Of a stretch of DNA of 43,853 nt, positions 14,481 to 24,543 are shown piece by piece. The position numbers were made by a program, and so were the translations under genes. Below the pieces are notes generated by a model. That model worked only from the letters and a program-made list of their open reading frames with translations, was not told the DNA's origin and ran no database searches. Where the stretch lies: positions 1 to 43,853 of the forward strand of contig NZ_BBCC01000034.1 of the NCBI RefSeq assembly GCF_001311845.1. The letters are read 5' to 3'. The DNA is from Desulfosarcina cetonica JCM 12296. GTDB lineage: Bacteria; Desulfobacterota; Desulfobacteria; Desulfobacterales; Desulfosarcinaceae. Positions within the stretch are counted from its first letter, which is position 1, and every line of letters begins with the position of its first letter.

Positions 14481-15779
14481 TCAATCGTCATGACGATCAT
14501 CGCTCAACGGAGAGACTTGCACAGTTGACATCATCCGGCGCAGGACCTCCGTGACCGCATCGGCGAATACAGACGAGTTGATCTCGGCATCCACGTTGAC
14601 AATCTCGATCGCTGGATCCAGATGCTGCTTCAGTGTCTCAATAAATGCCCGATCCGCAAGGGGATTGTGCAATACCGCACCAGGACGGCTCATCGAGGAG
14701 AACCCCTGGTTGGGAATGAAAAACTTCACCAGTTCCGGCCGCTTGCACCGATTCAAGTGATCTGCTACCTGCTGGGCGATTATCTGCAGTTCCTCAACCG
14801 TGGTTCTCGCCTGGACCCGCATAGCATCCTGGATCAAAAGTTGCCGACACGCCAGTTGGCGCTTCATCCAGAGGGGGTCCTCCTGGTCCCGGCGCTCGAT
14901 GGGACCACAGCCAATCATATCAAAACCGCTGGGCGCTATAATATAAGGTTTCCCCATCGTGATGCCAGCGTCGAACCGATCCAGGCCCAAAGCCCGGTTC
15001 CCGCCGAGAAGATACTCACTGAATCCTGCAGGAACCAGATCAATAAACGCCTCGAACCGTCCCTGGCGGATAAGGTCAAAAGCGGCCCGCTCGCCCATGC
15101 CGGTGGCGTGAAACGAAACCATATCGAATGCCGATTCCAGTCGTTCACGAATCAACTGTGCGGCAACATCGCAGAAACCGAATTCGGTAATGGCAATGGC
15201 GGGCTTTGGCGTATTATCGGAAAGATGTGACTCGGCCATGCCACAAATCGCCCCCACCCCGTTGACCACTAGGCGATTGACCATTGCATTTCGCCCCACC
15301 GTATCCACAACGCTATGCATGACCGTAATATCGCTCACACTGAAGAAGCTTGCCAGTCGCCCTGCGTAGGCCGGAATGGCGGAAGCCGGGGTGATCATCA
15401 CCTTGGGAAGCCCGAAGGGAAGCATTTTTAACGCCGGCAAGCAAATCATCATTCCCGTCATACCGGTAACGGTGATGACGCCGTCTACTTGCCCGGCATG
15501 CTGCATCGTCCCTAGGTGTTGAGATAACCCCCTGGCCATCATGGAGGTCACCCGTTCACGATCGGCGCCTTGCAATGGAAGGATCTCATCCATGTGGGTC
15601 CTTCCCGCGATGGCCAGCTGGTGACGCGTGATATCAGGCTCGAGTTCGGGTGTGATGGCCCCATTGCCGATGCTGATGTCCACCAAAATGGATTCATGGC
15701 CACGGGCCTGGATCTCATTCATGGCCAGTTGTAGCGCGGGTTCCCGTTCGTCCAGCATTCCGATCAGGATGATTGCCAT
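14481..15779 (-). CDS. UPF0261 (Tm-1-like) protein, divergent paralogue 1
   Basis: A 432-residue member of the UPF0261/Tm-1-like family. The family's conserved N-terminal GTxDTKG nucleotide motif is replaced by GMLDEREP, and the glycine loop is TGMTGMM rather than GGSxGT. The rest is recognisable: LPKVMITPASAIPAYAGRLASF-type strand, GAICGMAES, KPAIAITEFGF, HATGMGERAAFDLI, and the C-terminal PNQGFSSMSRPGAVLHNP segment equivalent to the IPxxGxS block. The plant homologue Tm-1 binds ATP through the motifs lost here, so this copy may be a non-binding partner subunit. It is transcribed divergently from the second paralogue across a 400-base promoter region. Cellular function of the bacterial family is not established. 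Confidence 0.8.
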   Translation of the reverse strand: MAIILIGMLDEREPALQLAMNEIQARGHESILVDISIGNGAITPELEPDITRHQLAIAGRTHMDEILPLQGADRERVTSMMARGLSQHLGTMQHAGQVDGVITVTGMTGMMICLPALKMLPFGLPKVMITPASAIPAYAGRLASFFSVSDITVMHSVVDTVGRNAMVNRLVVNGVGAICGMAESHLSDNTPKPAIAITEFGFCDVAAQLIRERLESAFDMVSFHATGMGERAAFDLIRQGRFEAFIDLVPAGFSEYLLGGNRALGLDRFDAGITMGKPYIIAPSGFDMIGCGPIERRDQEDPLWMKRQLACRQLLIQDAMRVQARTTVEELQIIAQQVADHLNRCKRPELVKFFIPNQGFSSMSRPGAVLHNPLADRAFIETLKQHLDPAIEIVNVDAEINSSVFADAVTEVLRRMMSTVQVSPLSDDRHDD

Positions 15780-16081
15780 GATAGCGATGCGCCCCTTCTC
15801 CGTTACGCAAAAGTTTACCCGATAGACATTTTTGATTCTGACTGTGATCAGGCGAATCCGTTAATTTGATAAATACCAGATTATCCTTCGAAAAGGCCAT
15901 CTTTTTTTTCGTAAACGGCAATACTTTTTCATTTTTAGATACTTTTATCATTGACATTGGTTTTCTCTGAAACATCCAAAACAACATATTTATATTTGTT
16001 TTTATTATATTTTTACACTCAATGATCTGATAATAATTATATACAGGTTGATATTTTATCCTAATTTGGAAATAATTTATG

Positions 16082-16110
16082 TTGACAGTTTGGAAACATA
16101 ACTCTATAAA
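16082..16110 (+). promoter_or_regulatory. Sigma-70-type promoter for the UPF0261/carboxylase operon
   Basis: TTGACA at 16082-16087 and TATAAA at 16105-16110 with 17-base spacing form a near-consensus promoter. The preceding stretch 15780-16081 is strongly AT-rich, without genes, and lies between divergent genes, so it probably also holds the minus-strand promoter. An ATG at 16110 overlaps the -10 and cannot be the start of the gene that follows, which supports the start at 16182. Confidence 0.7.
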
Positions 16111-16181
16111 TGAAGAAAATTCAGGTCATGAATATTAAAAACCGTTCTTCTTCAACCGATTCGAACCAAGAGGTCCTTTCA

Positions 16182-17401
16182 ATGGCAAAAAAAATTATCA
16201 TCATTGGCACCACCGACACCAAGGGCGAGCAGTTGATCATGCTACGGGATAAAATTGCCGCTTTGGGCCATCAGCCGCTGTTGATGGATCTCAGCATGGG
16301 CGGCCAAACCCGTTATCCCGCCGACATCCCACCGGATGAGGTTGCCGCGCTGTCGGGGAAAACGATGCAGGAGATTTTTGCTGCCGATGACCGTTCCGTA
16401 ATCACCGAATGGATGACCCAGGGGGCCATTGCCAAGGTTCAGGCCCTTTTGGCGGAAAAATCCCTGGATGGCATCGTCGCTGTCGGTGGTATGAGCATTG
16501 CCTTGATTGGTGCCAGAATCATGGACCAGCTACCCTTCGGGATTCCCAAAGTCATTGGTACCACGGCGGCCATGCCGGTCTATGTCGCCAAATTGTTCGA
16601 TGCGAATGACATCACGGTCATGCAGCTGATCATGGAGATTGCCGGCACCAATGATCTGATTCAAAACGCCATCTCCCAGGTGGCAGGTGCGATTTGCGGG
16701 ATGGCCCAATCGTGCTTTGATCATCGAAGCCTATCATTGCCCAAACCTGCCATCGCCATCACCCAAATCGGTTTCTCAGACCAATGCGCCAAAAATGTGG
16801 AATGTCTTCTCCAGGAAAAAGGATATAGTGTTTTTCCCTTCCATGCCCAAGGCATCAGCGACCGCGCCATGGACAAATTGATCGGCCAGGGTTTTTTTGA
16901 CGGTGTGATTGAAATTACACCCGCGGGACTGATCGAGGAGAAGTACAAGGGCAATCGCGCCGCTGGCTTTGACAGGCTAGATGCGGCCGGTGAGAGAGGC
17001 ATTCCCCAGGTATGGGCGCTTGTTGCCTCAATTTGACCGGTGTGGGCCCGACGCGTTTCAACCGGGAGAAGTACCTGGCCTCTGGCAAGATCTGGCATAT
17101 GGATGCCATCCGATCCATGACCCGCTTTCCCGAAGATGAATTACTCGAAGGCGCCCGTATGTATGCCGAGAAGATGAATGCCGCCAAGGGGCCGATTAAG
17201 CTGGTGGTTCCCCTCAAAGGGTGGTCCTCCATCGACAAGCCAGGAGATATCCTGCACGATCCGGAGCAGGATCAACTGTTCGTCAAGGAGCTGAAAAGCC
17301 GCCTCAACGCCGATATCATCGTAGAAGAGGTCGACTTCAACCTTGAAGAGATGGGGTATGCTCAGAAACTGGTATCCAGCCTGGAAGCATTCATGGGATA
17401 A
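16182..17401 (+). CDS. UPF0261 (Tm-1-like) protein, paralogue 2, frameshifted
   Basis: About 405 residues in two frames. It starts MAKKIIIIGTTDTKGEQLIM, with the intact GTxDTKG nucleotide motif of the family, then VAVGGMSIALIGARI, PKVIGTTAAMPVYVAKLF, GAICGMAQS, KPAIAITQIGF and ITPAGLIEEKYKGNRAAGFDR. At about 17010 one base is missing: the frame hits a stop, while the next frame carries on with CLNLTGVGPTRFN, IKLVVPLKGWSSIDKPGDIL and a proper end. Start 16182 has AGAGG upstream and fits the promoter at 16082-16110. It is first in line with the biotin carboxylase genes (67 bases on), so it is likely co-transcribed. Function within the locus is unknown. Confidence 0.8.
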
Positions 17402-17467
17402 TACATTGATCTGACCGACGCAGGGATAAACAAAACGGACATGGGATATTGAGCGAAAGGGAAAGCC

Positions 17468-19261
17468 ATGCGCAAGATAAAATTTGTCGACCAAACCATA
17501 AGGGATGCCCAGCAAAGTCTCTGGGCCTATTTGATGACCAATGAAATGCTCCTGCCCATTGCACCGACCATGGACGAGGTCGGCTATGAGGAAATCGCCA
17601 CCATCGGCAGCATGGGGATCACCGTCCAGGTGCGCAATCTGATCGAAGATCCATGGGACCGGATTCGCAAACTGGCGCAATTGATCACCAAGACCCCCCT
17701 GCGCGGATCATATATGACGGCCAGCCTGGCCTCGTTTGATGTCGATACGCCACAGGACGCCATTGCCCTTTGGATCAAACGCATGGCGGCCAACGGGGTG
17801 GACAGCTTCTGGGTGTGCGACTACCAGACCGACATGGAACGGTTTTATAATTTTGCCAAATTGTCCCAGGATCTGGGCTGCAAGGTCTATCCGGCGCTGA
17901 TGTACACCTACAGTCCGGTGCACGATAAGGACCACTGGATCAAAAAGACCCGCCTGATCGCGGAAATCAAGGACGTCGTCGACGGTATCATGATCGAAGA
18001 CGCCGGGGGGGTGATCAATCCCGAACGCACGCGGGAACTGATCACTGCGGTCAAAGCCAACTGCGGCGATCTACCGGTTGAATTCCACTCGCATTGCAAT
18101 GTCGGCATGGCGCCGCTTTGCTACCTCGAAGCGGTTAAAGCCGGCGCAGACACCCTGCACACGGCGGTTCCGGTGTTGGCCAATGGCACATCCTTGCCAT
18201 CGATCACCAATATTTTGGCCAATACCCGGCACCTGGGATATACCGACGACATCAATGACGAAGCCCTTGAAGCGGTCTGCAAACACTTCGAAACCGTTGC
18301 CCAGGAAGCCGGTTTTCCTGTCGGTGTCCCCCAGGAATACAGTGAATACCACTTCGAGCATCAAATTCCCGGGGGCATGATGACCAACTTGAAACGCCAG
18401 CTGGGCGAGCTGAAAATCGAAGACCGTCTGGACGAGTTTATCCAGGAGGCGATCCAGGTGCGCAAGGACTTCGGCTATCCGGTGATGGCCACCCCGTTTT
18501 CGCAAATCGTCGGCGCCCAAGCCGTTGAGAACTGCATCGTCGGCGAACGCTACAAACGGATCCTCGATCAGTCCATCAAGTATATCAGCGGCCACTACGG
18601 TGAACCGCCGGGACCGATCGATTCTTCCCTGATGGAACGGATCAAATCCATTCCGGAAGCCAAGGCCATTTTGGCTTGGAAACCGGTCAACCGCTACAAG
18701 CCTCTCGAACAGCTGCGCGAGGAGGTGGGCCCGGACCTCTCCGATGACGAGTTCCTGCTACAACTCCTGATCCCGGGGGTGAATGCCAAAAAATTTGCCG
18801 AAAAAGTCGAGGCTGCTGAAAAGAAAAAAGCATCGGCACCGCCCAAACGGCCGGCACAACCGGCGGCCGGACAGGCTACAGGCGGCATGTCCATGAATTT
18901 CCCCATGCAATTTCTGGTGGACGTTGAAGGCGAGGAATTCAATGTGACGGTGAGGGGGCTTGGCGGGGAAGATGGTGATGCCTCATCCGTGGCCGCTGCA
19001 GATGGTAATTCACCCAAACGCGGCGCGGCCGACGCCCCCGGAGCCGTCAAACCGAACATGGCCGGGTCGCTCGTTTCCATCAAGGTTTCACCGGCGCAAA
19101 CGATTAACGCCGGCGATCCGCTGGCAACCTTAGAGGCCATGAAAATGCTCAGGGAAGTCAACGCCCCCCACGGCGGCGTCGTCAAGGAAATCTTTTTTGA
19201 AGAGGGCGACATGCTTGAATCCGATGACGTCCTGATGATCGTGGAGCCGACCCATGAATAA
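17468..19261 (+). CDS. HMGL-type carboxyltransferase fused to biotinyl domain (PycB/OadA-like, divergent)
   Basis: 597 residues. Residues 1-290 are an HMGL-type TIM barrel as in pyruvate carboxylase subunit B and oxaloacetate decarboxylase alpha, about 300-450 the companion PYC_OADA region, and 520-595 a biotinyl domain with EAMKM (Lys about 559). Several catalytic motifs differ from the pyruvate enzymes: RDAQQS for RDAHQS at 12-17, no RGQNxVGY motif, HSHCN for HTHDT at 207-211, and IEDAGG at 176-181 where the pyruvate enzymes have IKDMAG, so the metal-binding carbamylated lysine is a glutamate. The threonine of the TSQPS motif survives (TSLPS, T241). This implies a carboxylase with a different acceptor. 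A proline/alanine linker joins the parts. It overlaps the biotin carboxylase gene by 8 bases. Confidence 0.85.
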   Translation: MRKIKFVDQTIRDAQQSLWAYLMTNEMLLPIAPTMDEVGYEEIATIGSMGITVQVRNLIEDPWDRIRKLAQLITKTPLRGSYMTASLASFDVDTPQDAIALWIKRMAANGVDSFWVCDYQTDMERFYNFAKLSQDLGCKVYPALMYTYSPVHDKDHWIKKTRLIAEIKDVVDGIMIEDAGGVINPERTRELITAVKANCGDLPVEFHSHCNVGMAPLCYLEAVKAGADTLHTAVPVLANGTSLPSITNILANTRHLGYTDDINDEALEAVCKHFETVAQEAGFPVGVPQEYSEYHFEHQIPGGMMTNLKRQLGELKIEDRLDEFIQEAIQVRKDFGYPVMATPFSQIVGAQAVENCIVGERYKRILDQSIKYISGHYGEPPGPIDSSLMERIKSIPEAKAILAWKPVNRYKPLEQLREEVGPDLSDDEFLLQLLIPGVNAKKFAEKVEAAEKKKASAPPKRPAQPAAGQATGGMSMNFPMQFLVDVEGEEFNVTVRGLGGEDGDASSVAAADGNSPKRGAADAPGAVKPNMAGSLVSIKVSPAQTINAGDPLATLEAMKMLREVNAPHGGVVKEIFFEEGDMLESDDVLMIVEPTHE

Positions 19262-20732
19262 AATTCTCATCGCCAACCGGGGCGAAATCGCCATCCGCGT
19301 CATGCGGGCCTGCAGGGAAGTGGGGATCAAGACCGTGGCCGTCTATTCCGAGGCGGATGAGAAGGCCCTGTTCACGAAGTACGCCGACGAAGCGTACCTG
19401 ATTGGCCCCGCACCGGCCAGCAGAAGTTATCTGAATATCGACAAGCTCATTGAAACCGCCAAAACCTGTGGGGCTGACGGCATCCATCCCGGTTACGGAT
19501 TCCTTGCCGAGAACAGTGGGTTTGCCGACCGATGTGAAAAGGAAGGCATCAAGTTCATCGGACCGTCGAGCCGCGTGCTCGATCTGATGGGCAACAAGAT
19601 TGCCGCGCGCCATGAAATGCAGAAGGCGGGCACACCGATCGTCCCGGGAACGGACGATCCGACCGTTGACGATGACGAGGCCCTGCGCATCGCCGGCGAA
19701 ATCGGCTATCCGGTAATCGTCAAACCGGCCGGCGGCGGCGGCGGCATCGGCATGAGCATTGTCCACAGCCAAAGCGAGCTCATCAAGGCCCTGGAGAACT
19801 CCCGCACCATCGCGTCCGCGGCGTTCAATCTGGCCGACGTGTATATCGAAAAGTACGTCACCCATCCGCGGCATATCGAAGTGCAGATTCTGGGTGATTC
19901 ACATGGAAATGTTGTCCATTTGAACGAGCGCGAGTGTTCCATCCAGCGGCGTTATCAGAAAGTGGTGGAAGAAGCCCCCTCCCCTGCACTGACGCCCCAG
20001 CTCCGCCGGCAAATGGGTGAGGCGGCCGTAAAAGCGGCCCAATGGATAGGTTACGAGGGCGCGGGAACCATCGAGTTTATCTTCTCCGAAGGCGAGTTCT
20101 ACTTCATGGAGATGAACACCCGTGTTCAGGTGGAGCACCCCGTGACCGAAATGGTGACCGGAATCGACATCGTCAAGGAGCAGATTCGCGTGGCCGCCGG
20201 AGAGCCGCTGAGTTTTACTCAGGACGACGTAAAGATAAACGGCTGGGCCATTGAATGCCGCATCAACGCGGAAGATCCCCTGGCCGACTTTGCGCCGGCG
20301 CCGGGCAAGGTAAAAAGCTACCGGTCGCCGGGAGGAACGGGTATCCGCGTGGACAGCGGCGTGTATGCCTCGTACACCATTCCTAGCGTTTACGACTCAA
20401 TGATCTCCAAACTGATTGCCTGGGGCAGGGATCGGGACGAAGCCATCTCCCGGATGAAACGCGCCCTTTATGAATACATCATTACCGGCGTAAAAACGAA
20501 CATCGATTTCCACAAAGCCATCATGGATCACCCGCGTTTCGTCGCCGGTGACATCGATACGCATTTCATTGAAAAGGAAAAATCGCTTTTCGACGACATG
20601 GTTGCGAAAACAGAGAGCGAAACGCCTCTGGCGGACAAATTGATTTCGTCTCAGGACAAGGCAAAAAAGGCCGCCCTGATCGCGGCTTCTACCGCAGCCG
20701 CCATTTTGCAGAAAAACGCCGCCGGTCAATAG
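19254..20732 (+). CDS. Biotin carboxylase subunit (AccC/PycA-like)
   Basis: A 492-residue ATP-grasp biotin carboxylase that would carboxylate the biotin on the upstream protein using ATP and bicarbonate. Landmarks: [30 protein letters not shown], the glycine loop [11 protein letters not shown], the HIEVQILGD and [13 protein letters not shown] segments, and the active-site stretch [16 protein letters not shown] with the metal- and bicarbonate-binding E, N, R, Q and E residues all present. So this half of the enzyme looks fully active. It is slightly longer than AccC (about 450) because of a C-terminal helical tail. Start overlaps the previous stop (ATGA type coupling). Its partner has a changed acceptor site, so a dedicated two-subunit carboxylase is inferred, not a housekeeping acetyl-CoA carboxylase. 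Confidence 0.93.
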   Translation: MNKILIANRGEIAIRVMRACREVGIKTVAVYSEADEKALFTKYADEAYLIGPAPASRSYLNIDKLIETAKTCGADGIHPGYGFLAENSGFADRCEKEGIKFIGPSSRVLDLMGNKIAARHEMQKAGTPIVPGTDDPTVDDDEALRIAGEIGYPVIVKPAGGGGGIGMSIVHSQSELIKALENSRTIASAAFNLADVYIEKYVTHPRHIEVQILGDSHGNVVHLNERECSIQRRYQKVVEEAPSPALTPQLRRQMGEAAVKAAQWIGYEGAGTIEFIFSEGEFYFMEMNTRVQVEHPVTEMVTGIDIVKEQIRVAAGEPLSFTQDDVKINGWAIECRINAEDPLADFAPAPGKVKSYRSPGGTGIRVDSGVYASYTIPSVYDSMISKLIAWGRDRDEAISRMKRALYEYIITGVKTNIDFHKAIMDHPRFVAGDIDTHFIEKEKSLFDDMVAKTESETPLADKLISSQDKAKKAALIAASTAAAILQKNAAGQ

Positions 20733-20812
20733 CCCCCCTTGCAAGGTTAGGCTGGCGGAAACAAACGTCATGCAGATGGCCGACCATCCGTAAATTGACA
20801 AATGGAGGATTT

Positions 20813-22134
20813 ATGAGCACGAGTGAAAGAAATATCTTTAACCCTGAGATGGAAACCCTGGACGTCGATGGACTGCGTGCATTGCACGAGGACCGGTTTT
20901 TGCGACAGGTTGAATATGTGTACAACCATTCGCCTCTCTACCGGGAAAAATTCGATCAGGCAGAGATTCAGCCGGATAAAATTAAAAATCTGGACGATAT
21001 CGTCAAACTGCCCTTTACCGAAAAACACGAACTCCGCGAGGCTCAGCAGTCTTCACCCCCGGTTGGCCGGCATCGCGCCTGCTCCGAAGAACAGTTGTCG
21101 CGGGTTTACTCGTCCAGCGGCACCACCGGCGTGCGACCTATATCGGCTTGACGCATCATGACATCCATGACGTGCATGCCGAGGCAATCGCCAGAGTCTG
21201 CTGGATGGGCGGGGTAAGACCGCTGAGCAAGGTGGTCAATATCCCCACGGCGCCGTTCATTGCCGACACCTTCCGCGAAGGAATCGAAAGAACCGGGGCA
21301 ACGAATATTCCCGTTGGATTCAATGTGGATCGCTGTATCGCTGCGTATCAATACCAGGGAGCGGATGCCCTGCATGGCACCGTTTCGTTCTGGTCCTATT
21401 TTCTGGATGAAGTGGAAAGAAAGGGCATCGATCCGAAATCCTTAGGCCTGCGGACCATCATCGGCGGTGCCGAGGGCGGCGCCAACCTGGTCCGATCCCG
21501 CATCGAGGAGGGTTTTGGCTGCACGGCCATCGAAGGCATGGGCATGGGGGAAATGAGCTGTGTCATTTGGGGTGAATGTGTCGAGGAACGCGGCCATGGC
21601 ATGCATTACATCGCTCAAGGAAATGTGCATGTCGAACTGATCGATCCCATCACGCTCGAAAGCAAGACCATCCGCGAGGGCGCGGAAGGAGAATTGGTTT
21701 ATTCGGCGCTGCATTCGCAGGCCATGCCGCTGCTGCGCTATCGGTCCAGAGACAATGTTCGCATACTGACAACGGACAAATGCACTTGCGGACGCACCGG
21801 CTTTCGTATCGAGGTGATCGGCCGGACCGACGACATGTTGACCATTCTTGGCGTGAATGTCTACCCCCTGGCGATCCGCGATGTGGTTTCGGCCATGAAA
21901 CCGGAGGTCAGCGGTGCCATCGAAATTCAGCTCGAAAAACCCGGCCCGGTCGTCGAGCCGCCGCTGAAACTAAAAGTCGAAGTCGGTGAAAATCCCGGCG
22001 ATCGAGAGGCTCTCAAAAAGAAGTTGGAAACCACCATCAGGGAGAAGCTGATCTTCAGGGCCAATGTTGAGCTGGTCGATGAGCTACCGAAATATCAGTA
22101 CAAAACACAATTGATAAAAAAATTGTATGAATAG
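20813..22134 (+). CDS. PaaK-type (phenylacetate-CoA ligase family) acyl-CoA ligase, frameshifted
   Basis: About 440 residues in two frames. The 5' part (ATG 20813 after GGAGG) has RFLRQVEYVYNHSPLYREKF, LPFTEKHELREAQ and YSSSGTTG, the adenylation P-loop. One base is missing near 21140; the other frame resumes at TYIGLTHHDIHD and runs on through GAEGG, MGMGEMSCVIWGEC, LRYRSRDNV, CTCGRTG, GRTDDMLTILGVNVYP and the closing PKYQYKTQLIKKLYE. The family makes aryl- or acyl-CoA with ATP. As the gene follows the carboxylase in the same direction (80 bases), it may activate either the carboxylase substrate or its product. A perfect hairpin follows the stop. The acid used is unknown. Confidence 0.85.
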
Positions 22135-22140
22135 TTCTCA

Positions 22141-22177
22141 ATCCGCAAAGGCCCACTGTGCGTGGGCCTTTGCGGAT
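22141..22177 (+). terminator. Perfect 16-base-pair hairpin after the ligase gene
   Basis: ATCCGCAAAGGCCCAC (22141-22156) pairs perfectly with GTGGGCCTTTGCGGAT (22162-22177) around a 5-base loop, starting six bases past the ligase stop. No T-run follows, so if it stops transcription it is not a textbook intrinsic terminator; it may instead protect the operon's 3' end. Confidence 0.65.
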
Positions 22178-22219
22178 GCCCCGATCTTTGAACGGAAAAT
22201 ACGCATTAGCACCCAATAT

Positions 22220-22819
22220 ATGCCGCTTCCATTGACCAACGAAGAAAAAGAGATTTTTCAACTCGCCCGCCCCCACCTCCAGGTGATGAGCAACGAGCTG
22301 CACACCGTGGAAGTCGTCGGTTTTTGCCTTCGATTGATGCAATCCGTTGGTGGAGATAGGCATATCGTCATTCCGGCGGCCATCCTACACGATACGGGAT
22401 GGGCCAAAATACCGGAAAAAGTATCCCAAAAAATTCGGATCCCCGACGGTGAAAAGGAATCCATAAAGGTCCATGAAGAGATCAGCGCGCTGATAGCCGA
22501 ATTAATCTTGAGGGATGTGAATTATGACCGTGCCTATATCGATGAAATTATCGCCATCATCATTGGTCACGATAGTCGTAGACAGCCCCTGTCGTTAAAT
22601 GACAAAATTGTGAAGGACGGAGACAAGTTATCCCGTTTTTCGAAAAGATTCCTGCCAATATGGCCGCAGTGGGGAGACGGCGCAGAAGCAAAAGACCTTT
22701 TTGGTGCGTTATCGCATGGTGTAAAAAACTGGTTCTTTCTATCTGATTCAAGAAAAATGGCCACCCATGAACTCCGTCACCGCATGGCGGAAAGCCGTTC
22801 CCGTCTAGAAAATTTATAA
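22220..22819 (+). CDS. HD-domain phosphohydrolase
   Basis: A 199-residue protein with an HD fold: HTVEVVGFCLRLMQ, then AAILHDTGWAKIP with the metal-binding HD pair, KVHEEISALIAELIL and IIAIIIGHDSRRQPLSLNDKIVKDGDKL with further His/Asp ligands. HD proteins hydrolyse nucleotides, including phosphate esters and cyclic (di)nucleotides. I chose ATG 22220; an upstream TTG frame would run through the hairpin at 22141-22177. No separate sensor or signalling domain is present. It follows the ligase operon past the hairpin and converges on the LysR gene, 10 bases apart. A role in the pathway is not obvious. Confidence 0.8.
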   Translation: MPLPLTNEEKEIFQLARPHLQVMSNELHTVEVVGFCLRLMQSVGGDRHIVIPAAILHDTGWAKIPEKVSQKIRIPDGEKESIKVHEEISALIAELILRDVNYDRAYIDEIIAIIIGHDSRRQPLSLNDKIVKDGDKLSRFSKRFLPIWPQWGDGAEAKDLFGALSHGVKNWFFLSDSRKMATHELRHRMAESRSRLENL

Positions 22820-22829
22820 TTTTACCACC

Positions 22830-23768
22830 TCATGGCGATTTTACGTTTAAACCGGCGTCACTTTTTTCGAATTCCCCTTTTTCCACGAATTCTTTAATCA
22901 TCCTGAGAAAGGTCAAGGCGGCTTGTGACAAATTACTGCGTTTCAGATAAGCAACGCCGTATTCAATCGTCGGTGTAAAATCCAAAACACGGACTTCCTT
23001 TAGCAAGCCGGCAGCCAACTCCTTCAATACGACATCCCTGCAAAAAAAAGTGACCCCTTCGTCAGCACAGGTGAAATCTTTTATAAACGGGATACTGGAT
23101 GATTCCATCACAATCTTCGGCGTCACTCCGACTTCTTTCAATCGGCTAATGATAATCTCCCGGGAGGCCGATCCGTTAGTCGGAACAATCAATGGAATCT
23201 CATTCAGCTCGTGGGCGGAAATAATGTCCTTGGGCGATAAACGGCTGTTTTTCGCGGCAACCAGGACAATATCTTTCCTTCCCATGTAGCGCATCTTCAT
23301 TCTTTTGTCGTTGGGATCGTACTGAGCAATGACCAACTCATTTTTATTGTTTAGCAGCCTCTCAAGCATATCTTTTGAAGGCCCGCGATCGACAACGAGC
23401 TTGATGCCTGGATAAATGGATTTAAAGGCTTTGATCAGCATCGGAATCACATAAATATTGGCCGTCTCCGAGCAACCTAGCCTCAAAATCCCATCTTTAT
23501 TCTCACCAATGTTCATGATGAATGCTTCCAAATTTTCGAGTTGCTCGAAAATGCTACGCACTCTTTCATGAACTTTACTGCCGGCATCCGTCAGCCGCAT
23601 TGTATTTCCAGATCTTACGATTAGTCTAACACCTGTATTTTCCTCCAGATTCTTAATTTGCAAGGTGACCGCCGCCGGTGACACACAAAGATCGGCAGCA
23701 GCTTTGGTAATACTTCTGAATTTAGCCGCCGTATTGAAGTACCTCAACTGGTTCAGATTCAAATTCAA
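22830..23768 (-). CDS. LysR-family transcriptional regulator
   Basis: About 312 residues. The N-terminal helix-turn-helix reads NLNQLRYFNTAAKFRSITKA, AADLCVSPAAVTLQIKNLEE, followed by the coinducer-binding domain (LRLGCSETANIYVIPMLIKA and VVDRGPSKDMLERLL are typical). The frame stays open upstream to 23900, but LysR proteins start just before the NLNQL segment, so a TTG at 23768 (or 23762) is the likely start; no strong ribosome site is seen. It is transcribed away from a 1.1-kb AT-rich region, on whose far side the third UPF0261 gene starts, so it probably controls that gene, the carboxylase locus, or both. Inducer unknown. Confidence 0.88.
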   Translation of the reverse strand: MNLNLNQLRYFNTAAKFRSITKAAADLCVSPAAVTLQIKNLEENTGVRLIVRSGNTMRLTDAGSKVHERVRSIFEQLENLEAFIMNIGENKDGILRLGCSETANIYVIPMLIKAFKSIYPGIKLVVDRGPSKDMLERLLNNKNELVIAQYDPNDKRMKMRYMGRKDIVLVAAKNSRLSPKDIISAHELNEIPLIVPTNGSASREIIISRLKEVGVTPKIVMESSSIPFIKDFTCADEGVTFFCRDVVLKELAAGLLKEVRVLDFTPTIEYGVAYLKRSNLSQAALTFLRMIKEFVEKGEFEKSDAGLNVKSP

Positions 23769-24036
23769 AATACCAACTATCTGATGTTGTGTCAGCAGCC
23801 CTTTCCGTAACGCTACGCATTCCAGTCGGCAAAAAAGGGATCGACAGTTCCGATTCAATACCGGCCGAGTGTCCCACCATTTCAGACCGGCTTTTTCCAA
23901 GGCTTGTTGACAAGCAAATTCATCGTTTTAGGATTTACGCGCCATGAAACGACTCCGCGGCTCCTTTTGATATATTTTATCTCACTGTATTCATGTAATT
24001 TTTAGCTATTGTTAACAGCATTTTAGTTTTTTTTTA

Positions 24037-24054
24037 TTGCCCTTGCAAGGGCAA
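24037..24054. promoter_or_regulatory. Perfect 18-base palindrome in the LysR/UPF0261 intergenic region
   Basis: TTGCCCTTGCAAGGGCAA is fully self-complementary. It lies about 270 bases upstream of the LysR start in the gene-free stretch 23769-24879. It has a T-run before it on the plus strand, not after, so it is a poor terminator; an operator is more likely. The rest of the stretch is AT-rich with short frames I do not consider genes, and a tandem CTGATGATGAT repeat at 24787-24811. Confidence 0.4.
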
Positions 24055-24514
24055 ACCAACACTATAAATCATAAAATGACTGACTTTCATTTATCCAGGG
24101 ACATTGAAAATCGCAAGAGATGCGATCTGCCGGCCTTTGTTTTACTTTTGGTCGGTCGGAAGGAAAAATATAAGGCGGCCAAAAAACGACCCATCGAAAT
24201 TATCCTGCTTCCCCGAACCGATTTCAAGGCGCCTTAATTGTGTTTCCATTTTTTCAACTTTATTCGTGAATTTAATCCAATTCAAATTCACCGGCAAAAT
24301 ACGGGAGGCGTTCTTCGTTCAATTCCCATTCAAATCTTAACTATTTGTTTTTACATTTTTTATTCTCCTTAGAAAACGTTTGTCAAGTTTTGCGCCATTA
24401 GATTTTTTTTCATTAATTTTCAGTATATTATGATAAATTCAGATTAAATTCTGGCAGATGCGCCTTATACATAAAATGAATTGAAATTTTTTTTTAATTT
24501 ATATAAATTTTTAT

Positions 24515-24543
24515 TTGACTTTTTGGCAACATTTTAGTTAAAT
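24515..24543 (+). promoter_or_regulatory. Candidate promoter for the third UPF0261 gene
   Basis: TTGACT (24515-24520) and TTAAAT (24538-24543) are separated by 17 bases in a very AT-rich region. If used, the leader before the gene at 24880 would be over 300 bases long, which is unusual, so another promoter closer to the gene may exist. Confidence 0.4.

Noticed and set aside
17468-20732. Assigning the pair as pyruvate carboxylase or oxaloacetate decarboxylase
   Set aside because: Architecture fits, but key carboxyltransferase residues differ (Glu for the carbamylated Lys, HSHCN for HTHDT), so a pyruvate-specific name is not supported.
24037-24237. Short plus-strand frames in the LysR/UPF0261 gap (24037-24237 and 24630-24815)
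   Set aside because: No ribosome sites, no family features, and the first starts inside the 18-base palindrome.
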